Shown here piece by piece: positions 1 through 10,204 of a DNA stretch of 64,000 bases; position 1 is the stretch's first letter; each line of letters opens with the position of its first letter. The position numbers and the translations under genes were made by a program. The DNA lies in the NCBI GenBank assembly GCA_963786155.1, contig CAWAXW010000006.1, positions 1,612,001 to 1,676,000 of the forward strand. Reading direction: 5' to 3'. The notes beneath the pieces are model-generated. The model was given only the letters and a program-made list of their open reading frames with translations, ran no database searches and was not told where the DNA came from. The DNA comes from CAWAXW01 sp963786155. GTDB taxonomy: Bacteria; Actinomycetota; CADDZG01; WHSQ01.

Positions 1-79
1 TGGGACCATGCGCCGAAGCTGGAGCAGGGAGAGACACAAGCGCCGTCGCGACGATCGCCGTTGCGAGAGATCGCCTCAT
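1..79 (-). CDS. Secreted protein, N-terminus only
   Basis: Only the first 26 codons are inside the window; the gene continues past position 1. The visible peptide starts MRRSLATAIV and continues into an alanine-rich hydrophobic stretch ending PAPASAHG, a typical Sec signal peptide with a likely cleavage site after ASA. Its ATG (77-79) overlaps the TGA of the upstream glycosyltransferase (76-78) as ATGA, so it is probably the next, translationally coupled gene of the recN-steA-mctB-murJ operon. The mature protein is not visible, so no function can be given. Confidence 0.7.
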   Translation of the reverse strand, partial: MRRSLATAIVATALVSLPAPASAHGP

Positions 80-1169
80 GGGGCGCCCAGGTAGACATCC
101 GCGACGCGCTGCAACATCGACTCGATAGATGAGACGGCCGTGAGGTGCAGGCGAGCGGCATCGGCATAGGCGCGCGCCCGGGAGGGATCGCCCAGCACTT
201 CATCGAGCGCCGCCGCGAGCGAGCGTGGATCGGCTTTCGCTACCAACCTCCCAGAGACACCGTCCTCGATGAGCTCCCCCATCCCGCCGACTTCGGTCGA
301 CACGACCGGCACCCCGAGCTGGATCGCCTCCTGTGCGGCCAGGGCGTGGGCCTCCCAAACGGAAGACATGCAGAACACATCCGAGGCCGCAACGAATTCG
401 GCGGGCAGCTCGCGCCAACCCAGCCAGTGGACGCGCCCCTCGATACCGAGCCTTGCCGCCAAAGCGCGCAGCTCGTGTGCATCGGGTCCCTCTCCCACGA
501 CGAGCAACTGCGCAGGCACGGCCATGAGGGCGATGGCTTGGAGCATCGTGGGGAGATCCTTCTGAGGGGCCAGGCGCGTGACCGTGGAGATCACCGGCAT
601 GTCCTCGTCGATCCCCACTTCGGAGCGCAATTGATGCCGGTCTCGAACGACTTCCGGGGCGGCGGTTGCCAACAGGAGCACTTCTATGCGGTCGCGCGAG
701 CGGGAGCCGCGGCCCGCAGATGGCGAGCGATCTCTTCGGACGGCGCGAAAACCTTCTGATTCAGGCCGACAACGATCGGTTCGGCCCTTCGATACAGCCG
801 GGCCCGGGCTCCTGCGATCTCGGGTTGGACCAGGTTGTGAACCGTCGCCACCGGGCGAGCATGCGTCCGGCGGGCCGCCAGAGCCGAATCGATCGACGCT
901 CGCAGGCCGTGGCCGTGCACCACTCCATATCCGTTGTCGACGATCAGCTCGCGTAACGACCGGAGCGCGGCGCGATGGCCTTTGATCGCTCCGTCGGGGA
1001 TGTCGAGCGCGATATGTGCCTTCGGCATCACCGGCGGCAGGTCGCTTGGCCCGGCAACGTCGATGGTCAGCCCATTGCTCCCATCCAGCGACTCCGTGAG
1101 CAGGGCCACATGGCGAGCGATCCCACCCGCGGAGCGACCCAGCACTTGGAGGACGCGGACCTCAGACAC
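76..1169 (-). CDS. GT4-family glycosyltransferase (frameshifted)
   Basis: Probably transfers a sugar from a nucleotide-sugar donor to a lipid-linked or cell-envelope acceptor in the cytoplasm; the acceptor is unknown. The N-terminal half (from 1169) has the GT-B opening with a GGIARHV glycine loop and a VVHGHGLRA strand. The C-terminal half (from about 681) has ISTVTRLAPQKD, LLVVGEGP and the GT4 donor-site block EAHALAAQEAIQLGVPVV...GGMGELI. The two halves lie in different frames joined near 685-700, so one indel breaks an otherwise normal protein of about 364 residues. The start overlaps the end of murJ by 8 bp, suggesting that its substrate is a cell-wall or exported glycolipid precursor. 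The family is clear; the product is inferred. Confidence 0.8.
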
Positions 1170-2781
1170 GTTCCCGTCCCTTGAAGAGATCGGTGATCCT
1201 GCCCAGTTCGGGAGCGCCTATGACCTTCATGCACGCCACGTAGACGATCGCGCCGACGCCCCAGCAGACGGCGAGTGTTACCAAGCTCTCCCACCGGCTC
1301 TGCGCATCCATCAAAGCCCTGACGACGAGGCCGGCCGCGGCGCTGGCTATGGCGACCCCCGCTGCCACCGAGACTCGCCGGATCGACAGGACGAACGGAG
1401 CGGTCGCCGTACGCGACGCAAGCATCGCCCCGAGTACCGCCGCACCCACTGCGAAAGCGAGGGAATGACCGAGGGCCAAGCCGGCCACGCTCCAATCGGA
1501 TGGCAGAGCGAAGAAGAAGGCTGCGCCGGCGCCACCTGCCACGACGATGGCGAGACCGTTGATGAACGCGGGTGTGCACGCGTCGCTCATCGCGTAGAAA
1601 GCGCGGGTCATCACTAGGAAGGCGGAGAAGAACGGGAGCCCTATGGCGAATGCGGAGATCGACTCGGCCCACGAGCTCCGCGCCGCGCTCGTCCATGAGC
1701 CCATAGCTCAACGTGACGTTCGCGATCAGATCGCCGGTGATCGCCAGCAGGGCCGCTACGGGGACAAGGATGAAACCGAGCATCGTGAGCCCATCCCCAG
1801 TGCGCGCGGCCAAGGGACCCAGCTCATCTCGTGCTGCATGTTCGGACATCACCGGGAAGAGCGCATTGAAGATCGGCATCGCGAACAGTGCGTGGGGAAC
1901 GTAGAAGAACGTGTACGCCCATTGGTAAGCGGCGACTCCGCCCTCGATCCGGTTGGCGAGCACCAGCACCACGATGAGGCCGGCTTGGTAGCCGCCGGCA
2001 TAGCTGAGCGCCCAAACTCCGACTCGCATCGCCTTGCCGACGGCCGGGTGCCGGGGGTCGAAGCGCCACTTCCACCTCCACCCCAATCCCCGGAGCTGAG
2101 GATCAAGCAAAGAGTCATGGCGGCCACGCCCACGGTCGTGCCGGCGCCCAAGAGCACGATCTCAGCGGTGGAGGTCCCGGCGACGCTCGGTACCTTGTCG
2201 CCACGCAAAGCCGCGTATGCCAGGTAGACGCCGATCACGATGATGTTGTTCAAGATGGGAGCCGCGGCGGCTAGAACGAAGCGTCGGTCCGCGTGCAGAG
2301 CACCGGTGAAGATCATTCCCGCGCCGTAGAAGATGACCTGAGGAGCGAAAAGTCGGATCAGGTCGGTTCCAACATCGATCTCCGCCGCCCTCAACGAGGG
2401 ATCGCGTACGCCGAGCGTCATCAGACGCATCAGCAGAGGCGCCGCCAGCACTAAGAGGAGGGTCAGCCCGATCAGCGCTACGAGCGCGACGGACATCAGC
2501 ACATTCGCCGCGTGCCACGCCTCTTTCCGCCGGCCGTGCACGAGATATTCGATGAACGTTGGAACGAAGACCGAGGTGAGCACTCCCGCAGCGACGAGCT
2601 CAAACAAGAGGTTCGGGATCGAGTTGGCGGTCTGATAGGTGTTGGCCAGGAACGTCGTACCGAGCGCGGCCGCGACGACGATCACGCGCGCCAAGCCGGT
2701 GAGGCGCGAGATGGCAGTCACCAGGGTCATCGAAGCGGCCCCCCGAGCGAGTGAGCCGCTAGCCGCCGGCACGGTCGTCAA
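1162..2781 (-). CDS. murJ: Lipid II flippase MurJ (MviN family), two compensating frameshifts
   Basis: Polytopic membrane protein of the MOP superfamily, expected to move the peptidoglycan precursor lipid II across the cytoplasmic membrane. The N-terminal part (from 2781) carries the MviN opening ISRLTGLARV and the conserved FLANTYQTANSIPNLLFEL segment, followed by many hydrophobic helices. The frame changes near 2070-2100, runs to about 1690 (ALSYAGGYQAGLIVV...FFYVPHALFAMP), then returns to the original frame (AFAIGLPFFSAFLVMTRAFYAM) to the stop at 1162. First and last segments are in register, so a +1/-1 pair would restore about 539 residues, normal for MurJ. ATG overlaps the mctB stop by 4 bp. 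An essential function broken twice in compensating fashion argues for sequence errors, not a pseudogene. Confidence 0.88.
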
Positions 2782-3726
2782 TCGGCCAGGCCGGGCACCG
2801 GAGGAAGGATGGCTGTTGCATCGTCCTCGGTACCCCAGTGCCCTGACGGCTCGTCGGGCCCTCGCTCACCTTCGAAGTCGAGAGCCAGTGCGATCGCGAT
2901 CCGACCGGGCACGGTGTCCGCTTGATCAACAGTGCCCACGATCTCGCGCGCATCTCCTTCGTCACGGATCCCATCAACGAGATCCCACTCGCTCGTTAAT
3001 GGTTCAGACACCACAACCGGCAGATCACCACCTGCCAGTGCCGTGCTCAAGGGGTTCGTCAGTGCTTCGGCCTCGTACAACGGTGGGTCGGCCCGGCCTC
3101 CTATCACTAGGAATGCCGTTTCGGCCGTTGGCGAGACTCCCCCCTCGGAGACCTCGATGAAGTCGGCATCGACCAAGTCTTCCAACAGTTCGCTCAAGCG
3201 CGCTGCTGACGCAGAAGCCCCGCCGCTTGCTTGCGCGGCTGCCGCCATCCGTGACCCGAGCAGCTCACCTGTGCGCTCCAAGAGCGCGACCTCGTCCGTC
3301 TCGAGCGCGGACACGATCGACGCGAGCTGATCCCTTCTCGGCTTGGCCAGCGAGCTGGAACTTGTTGGTGAACCTAATCGTGGAAGTCACCTCGCCGCCC
3401 GCTGCCGCGATCATGGACTCGACCCCATCCTGGATTTCCCCGTCAATGCCCTCGAGCTCGAGCACCATCACTTCGGTGTTCTGGAGCTCCTGGCCCAGTA
3501 GCAGGGGAGCCACTGATTCTGCGAAGTCCTCGTCGCTATTCAGCGTCCTCTGGAGCTGGGTGATGCGTTCGGTGTTCTCCGCATTCTTCGCTTCGGCGGC
3601 ATTCACATTGCCTTCGAGCGTCTCGACCAACGCCCCGCCGAGGAAGCCGGTGCCCACGAGGATCCCCAAGCCGAGCGCGAGGAAGACGCCCACTATCGAT
3701 ATCAGATGGAATCGGAAATCGACCAC
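2778..3726 (-). CDS. mctB: MctB-family envelope protein (copper-transport protein family), frameshifted
   Basis: Membrane-anchored extracytoplasmic protein. In mycobacteria the homologue MctB affects copper export and outer-membrane transport, and the family also occurs as SteB-type partners of SteA in corynebacterial cell division. The N-terminus is the family hallmark: MVDFRFHLISIVGVFLALG followed by GILVGTGFLGG, a single transmembrane anchor. A coiled-coil-prone stretch rich in E, N and Q follows (residues about 35-70). The frame changes near 3320-3340 and the C-terminal domain continues as MSALETDEVALLERTGELL to the stop at 2778. It abuts the steA stop directly and overlaps murJ by 4 bp, so SteA, MctB and MurJ are probably co-translated. 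Whether the role here is copper handling or division is not decidable from sequence. Confidence 0.85.
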
Positions 3727-4911
3727 TTACGAGAAGATGGAGAACCAGAGCTGCCTGATCTGCAGCCAGAGGGTTTCCATGTATAGGCGCAAAGGCTTGG
3801 ACGTCGCGACGACAATCCCCACGACAACCAACGCGGCGAGGATCAGCAACCACAGGTCCCTCCGCTTGAGGCGGTGCGAGTAGAGCCTGCTGACTCCCTT
3901 CGCATCCACCAGGATCGGACCGACTCGCAAGCGCGTGAGGAACGTCGACGCCATGCCCTTGCGGCCCTTGTCCATGAACTCGATGAGGTTCGCATGCGTG
4001 CCCACCGCTACGAGGAGCTCGGCCGCGTTCTCGTAGGCGAGCAACATCGCGATGTCCTCCGAAGTGCCCGAAGCCTCGAAGAGCACGCACGGGATACCTA
4101 GGGCCTCGATGCGCTCGTAGCCGGGAGCGCGGCCCCCCGGATAGGCATGAACGACGAGCTCGGCCCCAGAAAGCAAGGCCTCGGTGGTCACCGAGTCCAT
4201 GTCCCCGATGATCATGTCCGGCTTCATACCGTTGTCGATCAACGCGTCGGCTCCACCGTCGACGCCGATCAGCAGCGGCCTCATCTCCCTGATGTAGGGC
4301 GCGAGCGCCTGGAGGTCGTCCTTGTAGTCGTATCCGCGCACGACGATCAGCACATGCCGCCCGTGGAAGTCGGTCTTCACCTCGGGGAGGCGCGCGGCCT
4401 CCAGGATCACATCGCGCTCCTCCTTTATGTATTCGATCGTGTTCTCGGCGAAGCGCTCGATCTCCGAGGCGATCGTCTGTTTCGCTTGATCGAGGGTCTT
4501 CTCGACGCTACCGAGATCGAGCACGCGGCCCTTGCCTATCTCAGCGGCGTGGCCGTTATCGACTCGGAAGACGTGTCCGTCGACGACCGAGATGGGCGTT
4601 CCCTCGCCCAGCTCCATCACCGAAGGGCCGACGTCGTCTATGACCGGGATGCCGGAGGAACACAACAACAGCGGGCCGAGATTCGGATAGCGACCCGTGG
4701 ACGAACGCGACGCGTTGACGACGGCTCCCGCTTGGCGCTGGATCAACCCTTCTGCCGAGATGCGATCGATGTCCGCGTGGTCGATGACGGCGATGTCACC
4801 CGGCTGCAAGCGCGCTAGCAAGTTCTTCGTCTTGGTATCCACACGCGCCGTTCCGGTGATGCCGCCCGGACTCGGGGCTTCCGCCTTGCGCTTTCGCGCG
4901 CGGCCGATCAC
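3727..4911 (-). CDS. steA: SteA-like cytokinetic ring/thiamin pyrophosphokinase-fold protein
   Basis: Intact 394-residue protein of the actinobacterial SteA family (Rv1697-like). The N-terminal segment ARVDTKTKNLLARLQPGDI is characteristic. The central region (about 165-330) resembles the thiamin-pyrophosphokinase catalytic fold, with LIGVDGGADALIDNGMKPD and IIGDMDSV. A C-terminal transmembrane helix (about 355-375: LWLLILAALVVVGIVVATS) precedes a short tail. In corynebacteria SteA works with SteB in cell separation and cell-wall hydrolase activation. The start overlaps the recN stop by 4 bp (ATGA) and the stop abuts mctB, reproducing the recN-steA-mctB order of Mycobacterium. Any pyrophosphokinase activity is only inferred. 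Confidence 0.92.
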   Translation of the reverse strand: MIGRARKRKAEAPSPGGITGTARVDTKTKNLLARLQPGDIAVIDHADIDRISAEGLIQRQAGAVVNASRSSTGRYPNLGPLLLCSSGIPVIDDVGPSVMELGEGTPISVVDGHVFRVDNGHAAEIGKGRVLDLGSVEKTLDQAKQTIASEIERFAENTIEYIKEERDVILEAARLPEVKTDFHGRHVLIVVRGYDYKDDLQALAPYIREMRPLLIGVDGGADALIDNGMKPDMIIGDMDSVTTEALLSGAELVVHAYPGGRAPGYERIEALGIPCVLFEASGTSEDIAMLLAYENAAELLVAVGTHANLIEFMDKGRKGMASTFLTRLRVGPILVDAKGVSRLYSHRLKRRDLWLLILAALVVVGIVVATSKPLRLYMETLWLQIRQLWFSIFS

Positions 4912-6621
4912 GCGGCCCCCACGCCAGGCGCTCTTGCGGTCCGCCTTCGATGGGCGCCCCGTGGGTTCGCCATCGCGAGCAACTCGCGCGCGTGCTCCTT
5001 CGCCCGATCGCTCTCGAGTCCCGCAAGCATGCGCGACAGCTCCCCTATCCGTTCCTCTCCCGATACGGACGTCACTCGAACCCGGGCACCATCGGCCTGG
5101 CGTTGTTTGCTGACCCGCAGGTGATCGTCGGCGAAAGCCGCTACCTGGGGTAGATGCGTGACCAAGAACACCTGCGTCCCCGTCTGGGAGAGGCGAGCCA
5201 ACATGCGGCCGACGCTTTGGGCGGTCTTGCCGCCGACCCCCGCGTCCACCTCGTCGAACACCATGGTCGGGACCGCCCCGTCGGTGGTCAACACATGGAG
5301 CGCCAGCGCGAAACGGGAGAGCTCCCCGCCCGAGGCGACCTTGGTCAAGGGCCGCTCGGTCTCTGCGGGATTGAGAGCCACCTCGAAGGAGACGTTGTCC
5401 AGACCGCCCTCGTAGAGGTCCTTCGCCTCGAGCTTGATCCGGACGGCCGCGTCCGGCAAAGCGAGGTCTTTCAGCGCATCCACCAAGGCACGGGCCAAAC
5501 GGGGAGCTGCTTCGGCCCGCACCGCGGATAACTCCGTCGCACCGATGCGAGCCTCGTTGATCAGCTCCTCAGCGACTCGCGCGTGTTTTTCGAGCGCGGA
5601 GTTCACATCCTCGAGCTCTTCGAGTCGAGCTCGTGCCTGGGCGAGGTACGCGCTCACGGCGTGATAGTCGTCGCCGTACTTGCGATGCAGCTTGGACAAG
5701 TCCGCGATCCTCGCCCTGGCCGCTTCCAATGCATCTGGATCGGGCGCGACCGTGCGCCCCGCCAGCTCGGTCCCAAGGTCCGCCACCTCGATCGCAGCGC
5801 GCTCGAGACGTTCGGCCGCTTCGCTCAAGGATGGGTCGTGCGACGCGGCCTCAGCCAACTCCCGGCCTGCCTGCGTGAGCCGCTCCTCCGCCGCGCCTTC
5901 CCCGCGTAGATGTTCGAGGGCATCCGACGTCGCGCGGGCGATGGTCTCAGCGTGCTCGAGCCGCTGAGCGTCGGCCCGCAGTCGCTCCCATTCCCCTTCG
6001 GCGAGCGCTGCCCCCTCGATCTCCGCAACCTCGTAGCGCAGCACGTCGATCTGGCGAGCGCGGGCCTGCTCGTCGGCCGTCAACTCGTCGAGCTTTCGCA
6101 TCGCGTCCAGCGCAGCTCGCACCTTTGCCGCGACATCGGCCGCGCTCTCGGCCGCGCCGGCAAAGGTATCGAGGGCGCTTCGCTGGAAGCTCGCCGCACC
6201 GAGTCGCTGATGTTCGTGCTGGCCCACGATCTCCACGAGCGATCGCCCTATCTCTCCGAGCAGCGCGACCGTCGCCATCCGCCCATTCACCCGAGCCTTG
6301 CCGGAGCCGTCGGCGGCGATCGTCCGGCTGACCACGATCTCGATCGCGTCTGAGCCCGGCTCGGCAAGATCTCGCTCGACCAGCATGTCCGCGATGGGAT
6401 GAGAGCGTTCGATCTCGAAGCGCCCCTCCACGCGGGCGCGTTCGGCCCCCGCCGCGCACGAGCCCGCGGTCCGACCTCCCTCCAAGCAGAAGCGATAGAC
6501 CGGCGACCAGGAGGGTCTTTCCCGCTCCGGTCTCCCCCGTCAGCGCCGTGGTGCCCGGCTCCAAGGTCAGCTCAACTCGGTCGATGACCCCAAGGTCCTC
6601 GACGATCAGCTCCCTAAGCAT
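4908..6621 (-). CDS. recN: DNA repair protein RecN (frameshifted)
   Basis: SMC-like ATPase that tethers DNA ends during double-strand-break repair. Starting at 6621 the protein opens MLRELIVEDLGVIDRVEL, the standard RecN N-terminus, with Walker A GETGAGKT at residues 29-36. The frame then shifts near 6455-6485 and continues as RVEGRFEIERSHPIADMLV. The long middle region is alanine/glutamate-rich coiled coil (about 150-370). The C-terminal ATPase lobe has the signature VASGGELSRF and Walker B VFDEVDAGVGG. Total length of about 571 residues is usual. RecN heads the operon recN-steA-mctB-murJ-GT. The upstream ATG at 6681 would add 20 non-conserved residues, so 6621 is preferred. Confidence 0.92.
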
Positions 6622-6701
6622 GTAAGGGCATCCTACGGGGGGACCAGGTTCTGAACGGGGAGGCCTCACCCGTCTGGACACCGTCGTCTAGATGACCCAG
6701 C

Positions 6702-7238
6702 ATGGCCCCGATGGATACATACAAGTCGCTGGATTCGATCCGGGTCGTACGCGAGTTCGCGGACCGTCCCCTCGACGACGACGCGCTACGCCTCATCCTC
6801 CACGCCGGACGGAGGGCCGGCAGCTCCAAGAACCTCCAGCGCTGGGCCTTCGTCGTCATAAGAGAGCGCAGCCACCTCGAGGAGCTGGCGACCGCCGGCC
6901 CGTGGGCCGGTCACATCGCCGGGGCTGCGGCGGCCATCGCCCTCGTGTCGCCCGACCCCAAAGCGCCGGACGCCGCCCTGTCAATCATGTGGGACCTAGG
7001 CCGAGCCGCCCAGAACATGGTGCTAGCCGCCTGGGACCTCGGCATCGGGAGCGCTCCGGCGACCGTCTACGAGCACGAGCTCGTCGCCCGGAGCCTCGGC
7101 CTGCCTCCCGACATGCACTGCGAGTTCATCCTCTCGTTCGGCTATCCGGCAGAGAGCAAAGAGTTGACCGCGCCCAAGAGACGAGGGGGCCGCGTGACGC
7201 TCGAAGAGATCGTCCACGACGAACGCTGGTCGGGCTGA
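6702..7238 (+). CDS. Nitroreductase-family flavoprotein
   Basis: Intact protein of 178 residues (or 175 from the second ATG at 6711). The family binds FMN and reduces nitro, quinone or related substrates with NAD(P)H; some members act on flavins or cofactors. Visible features are the N-terminal SIRVVREFADRPLDDDALR segment, the FMN-site AGRRAGSSKNLQRWAFVV and the C-terminal half with AAQNMVLAAWDLGIGSAP and FGYPAE. It is transcribed divergently from recN with 80 bp between the genes, and lies with the next gene inside the otherwise conserved NAD kinase-recN block. Substrate unknown. Confidence 0.88.
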   Translation: MAPMDTYKSLDSIRVVREFADRPLDDDALRLILHAGRRAGSSKNLQRWAFVVIRERSHLEELATAGPWAGHIAGAAAAIALVSPDPKAPDAALSIMWDLGRAAQNMVLAAWDLGIGSAPATVYEHELVARSLGLPPDMHCEFILSFGYPAESKELTAPKRRGGRVTLEEIVHDERWSG

Positions 7239-7307
7239 CCTGCTTCGATTACGTATTCCATATCCCCCCAAAGCGCGACGCGATAGATGTCGACGAGGAG
7301 GTAGGGG

Positions 7308-8451
7308 ATGAAGAAGGGTCGCGGCACCGTCGGGGCGTGTCTTGGCGCGGTTCTATTGAGCGCCTCTCTGACCGCGCCCGCACCCGCGGCCCCCGCATCC
7401 CAAGAGACCGTCGACTGGCTCAACGCCACGCCGTACATAGACCACGGGGGAAACGGACATCAGGGTTGGTTCCGTACCGTGACGAACGAAGAGTCTTTCA
7501 AGGGCGGTGGGGTAAATCGCACCGGCACCATCGGTTCCCTCATCACGGAGAACTGGGGCACGCCGGAAGAGAAGCGCGATGGCGTGAGCGCGCTTCAAGG
7601 CCTGTGGCTCCCCAAGTGCGAGCCGGTCAACGCCCAAACCGCGGTGTTCAGCCGCACGGTCTACCTCCCCGGCATTCCCTACAGCCTCAAGGGTTCCGTG
7701 TTCGGGGATGTCCGCGACGATCGGATGAAGCTCCCGTTGAAGTCCATCGAGATCTTGATCAACGGCGTCCAAGTACTCGAGTACTCCAAGGTCGCGCCGA
7801 AGGGCGACGGCGAGGACGAAGACGTTCTCGCCCAAGTGGGACCGCTCCCCAACGAGAAGACGCGCACACTCGTCGACCTGACTGCTGCCTCGGCAAGCGT
7901 GCTCAAGTACGGCGAGAACGAGATCACGTTCCGAGCGGTGAAAGGCAAGACGAAGAAGAAGGCGGGCTTCTGCCTCGGCGACTTCATCTGGTCGATCGCC
8001 GGCGAGGTGTTCGCCGAGTTCAGGGCCGACACTTCAGCCACGTTTTCGGGAAGCTATAAACCGTCCCTAGGCATGGCGTTGGCAAAGCTGACCGTCACGA
8101 ACAATGGCCCCTCCCATAACCCGCTTCCGGAGAAGGTGACCGTCAGCGCAACCAGCGAGCAGGTGAATATTCTTCAGGTCAGGTTCAGCACGGACAACCC
8201 GTCAGAGTGCTCAAGCGGCTCGTCGCCCACAGGGAGTGGCTATGTAGCATCCTGCCCCTTGCCCGTGTTGGCCCCCGGCGAGACCAAGGTCTTCGACTTC
8301 TCGGTCGATTGGACCCATCGCGAGGGCAACTACCAGATCACTCTTGTCCGGCCAAGGACCCGGATACGGTGTGAACGTGGCCAACAACAACCCTTACGCG
8401 TACCTTTGCAACCCAGGGTCATCGGTCTCTACAGGCTGCTCCTCGCCGTAA
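7308..8451 (+). CDS. Secreted protein with DUF11-like C-terminal beta-sandwich (frameshift near the end)
   Basis: Exported protein of unknown function. A strong ribosome-binding site (AGGAGG, 7296-7301) precedes the ATG. The first 28 residues form a signal peptide (ACLGAVLLSASLTAPAPAAP). The middle (about 35-240) is a beta-rich domain without recognisable family; about 250-350 looks like a DUF11-type repeat (LAKLTVTNNGPSHNPLPEKV...CPLPVLAPGETKVFDFSVDW). Near 8345-8350 the frame slips: read one frame over, the end becomes GQGPGYGVNVANNNPYAYLC...TGCSSP and stops at 8449-8451, the usual paired-Asn ending of such repeats. The unshifted frame gives an arginine-rich tail to 8459, which is less plausible. 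It probably travels with the upstream nitroreductase only by position. Confidence 0.75.
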
Positions 8452-8455
8452 ACGC

Positions 8456-9244
8456 CTAGCCGGGCAGTTGCAGCTTCACCCTGAGGCGCTCGACGAACTT
8501 AGGGCCGGACAAGCGCACCATCTTTAGTGGGCGGGGATGACGTCGCACTGTCACGCGCGCGCCACCTTCGAGCTCACGACCTTGGAAGCCGTCGAGCGAT
8601 AAGGACGCTGCCCTCGTCGGGGTCGCCACTTCGATCACGACCTCATCTCCCGGAGCAAGCACGAACGGCCGAGCGAAGATCATGTGCGCGCTGACCGGGA
8701 CGAGAACGAGACACTCCGCCTCCGGTGCAACTATCGGGCCACCCGCGCTCAGCGCATAGGCGGTGGAGCCCGTGGGCGTCGCTACGATTACGCCGTCCGC
8801 GTTGAATGCCGCCAACCATTCACCGTTGATCGTCACTCCGAGACGCACCAACCGATGGGGTGACGCGCGCTCGACGAGGACCTCGTTCAGTCCCACATAG
8901 TCGTCGTCGGAGCCATCGACGCCGCATGCGAGCACCATGCGCTCCTCCACCTGATAGTCGCCGGCGAAGATCTTTGTGAGCGCCGCACGTTCGTCGCCCG
9001 CATCGACTTCAGTTAGATATCCGAGCGTCCCCATGTTGATGCCCAGCAGCAAGGCTCCCGCTCGATGGGCAAGCTGGGCCGCGCGGAGAACGGTCCCATC
9101 GCCGCCGAGCGAGACGACGAGGTCGGGCGAGTCTTCGTCGATCTTCTGTCCCTGATCCACGAGCCAGGTCTCCAGCTCCTTGCCCAGCTCGAGGGCGTCG
9201 GGCTTTCCGGTGTGGGCGACCAGCGCTACACGCTCGATGGTCAT
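8456..9244 (-). CDS. nadK: NAD kinase
   Basis: Phosphorylates NAD to NADP using ATP or polyphosphate, the only route to NADP. The intact 262-residue protein shows the GGDGT diacylglycerol-kinase-like motif at residues 47-51 (LVVSLGGDGTVLRAA), the LGINMGTLGYL segment, and the substrate region NADGVIVATPTGSTAYALS with AGGPIV. The start overlaps the tlyA stop by 4 bp, matching the tlyA-ppnK pair of Mycobacterium, where recN follows directly. Here recN is displaced by 1.8 kb of opposite-strand genes. The symbol ppnK is also used. Confidence 0.95.
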   Translation of the reverse strand: MTIERVALVAHTGKPDALELGKELETWLVDQGQKIDEDSPDLVVSLGGDGTVLRAAQLAHRAGALLLGINMGTLGYLTEVDAGDERAALTKIFAGDYQVEERMVLACGVDGSDDDYVGLNEVLVERASPHRLVRLGVTINGEWLAAFNADGVIVATPTGSTAYALSAGGPIVAPEAECLVLVPVSAHMIFARPFVLAPGDEVVIEVATPTRAASLSLDGFQGRELEGGARVTVRRHPRPLKMVRLSGPKFVERLRVKLQLPG

Positions 9245-10029
9245 CCGGCTACCTCTGCGATCGCCGGCTCGATCGAACCGCCATCGCTCTCGGCCCCCGC
9301 CCGTAGATGTACGAAGAACTCCCGGTTCCCGGCCGGCCCCGGAGGCTCGGACGGGACCGTGTCCATCAGCCCCAGTCCCAGGTCGTCCCCCGCCGCCACC
9401 ACTCGCTCGATCGAGGACTTCCAGGTCGCCGGGTCCTTGACCACCCCGCCGCGGCCCACGGCCTCCCGCCCGGCCTCGAACTGCGGCTTCACGAGAAGGA
9501 CGAAGTCGGCATCGTTCGCGGCAACGCCGGCGATCGCCGGCAGGACGGTCGTGAGCGAGATGAACGAGAGATCCGCCACGACCCCGTCGGGAGACTGGGA
9601 GAGATCCTCGGGGGTGAGATTGCGAACGTTGGTGCGTTCCATGACCGTCACTCGCTCATCATTGCGGATGGACCAATCGAGCTGACCGTAGCCGACGTCG
9701 ATCGCAACGACCTCGGCGGCTCCTCTCTTCAGGAGGCAATCGGTGAAGCCTCCGGTCGATGCGCCGGCGTCCATCCAAGTCCTGCCCTCGACGACGACCT
9801 CCAGACGAGCCAGCGCTCCCTCCAACTTCTCCCCTCCGCGCGACACGAAGCGACGGACCGGGCCGCGCAGAGCGATAGGTGCATCCGGCGTCACTTGCGC
9901 GGCGACGCGGGTGGCCGGCAGACCTCGCACGGTCACGCGACCGCGCTCTATCGCCTCTTTAGCTTCTGTGCGTGAAGAGACGAGTCGCCTGCGGACGAGC
10001 TCAGCGTCCAGGCGGAGCGGTTTGCTCAA
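9241..10029 (-). CDS. tlyA: TlyA family rRNA 2'-O-methyltransferase / hemolysin-like protein
   Basis: In mycobacteria TlyA methylates ribose 2'-OH groups of 16S and 23S rRNA and determines capreomycin sensitivity. The intact 262-residue protein has an N-terminal S4 RNA-binding domain (about 1-60: RLDAELVRRRLVSSRTEAKEA) and an FtsJ-like SAM methyltransferase domain with motif I WMDAGASTGGFTDCLL (about 85-100), VVAIDVGYGQLDW, ADLSFISL and LVKPQFEAGRE. Its start lies inside the end of the preceding small gene (29-bp overlap) and its stop overlaps nadK, so the genes are translationally coupled. Which rRNA nucleotide is modified here cannot be seen. Confidence 0.93.
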   Translation of the reverse strand: MSKPLRLDAELVRRRLVSSRTEAKEAIERGRVTVRGLPATRVAAQVTPDAPIALRGPVRRFVSRGGEKLEGALARLEVVVEGRTWMDAGASTGGFTDCLLKRGAAEVVAIDVGYGQLDWSIRNDERVTVMERTNVRNLTPEDLSQSPDGVVADLSFISLTTVLPAIAGVAANDADFVLLVKPQFEAGREAVGRGGVVKDPATWKSSIERVVAAGDDLGLGLMDTVPSEPPGPAGNREFFVHLRAGAESDGGSIEPAIAEVAG

Positions 10030-10204
10030 CCTCGTCCTCGAGCGCGCCGTGCAACTTCTCGAGCGCTCGTAGACGCGCGTCGTCGTCGGTCTCGACGGCA
10101 GCTCGTTCCACGTCGGTCAACGCGGACTCGATCTCGTCTGAACGGCGCGGGGTGGGCTCGGCCAGACCGCCGACTCCATTGGGGTCTTGGTCCATGTCTT
10201 CCAT
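10001..10204 (-). CDS. Small acidic hypothetical protein upstream of tlyA
   Basis: A 67-residue, strongly charged protein (EDMDQDPNGVGG...SDEIESALTDVERAAVETDDD) with a predicted helix in LRALEKLHGALEDEV. No signal peptide or membrane segment. It starts in the stop of the phasin-like gene (shared ATGA at 10204) and ends 29 bp inside tlyA. Mycobacterium also has a very short gene (Rv1693) at this position, so it is probably a real member of the conserved block. Function unknown. Confidence 0.65.
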   Translation of the reverse strand: MEDMDQDPNGVGGLAEPTPRRSDEIESALTDVERAAVETDDDARLRALEKLHGALEDEVEQTAPPGR

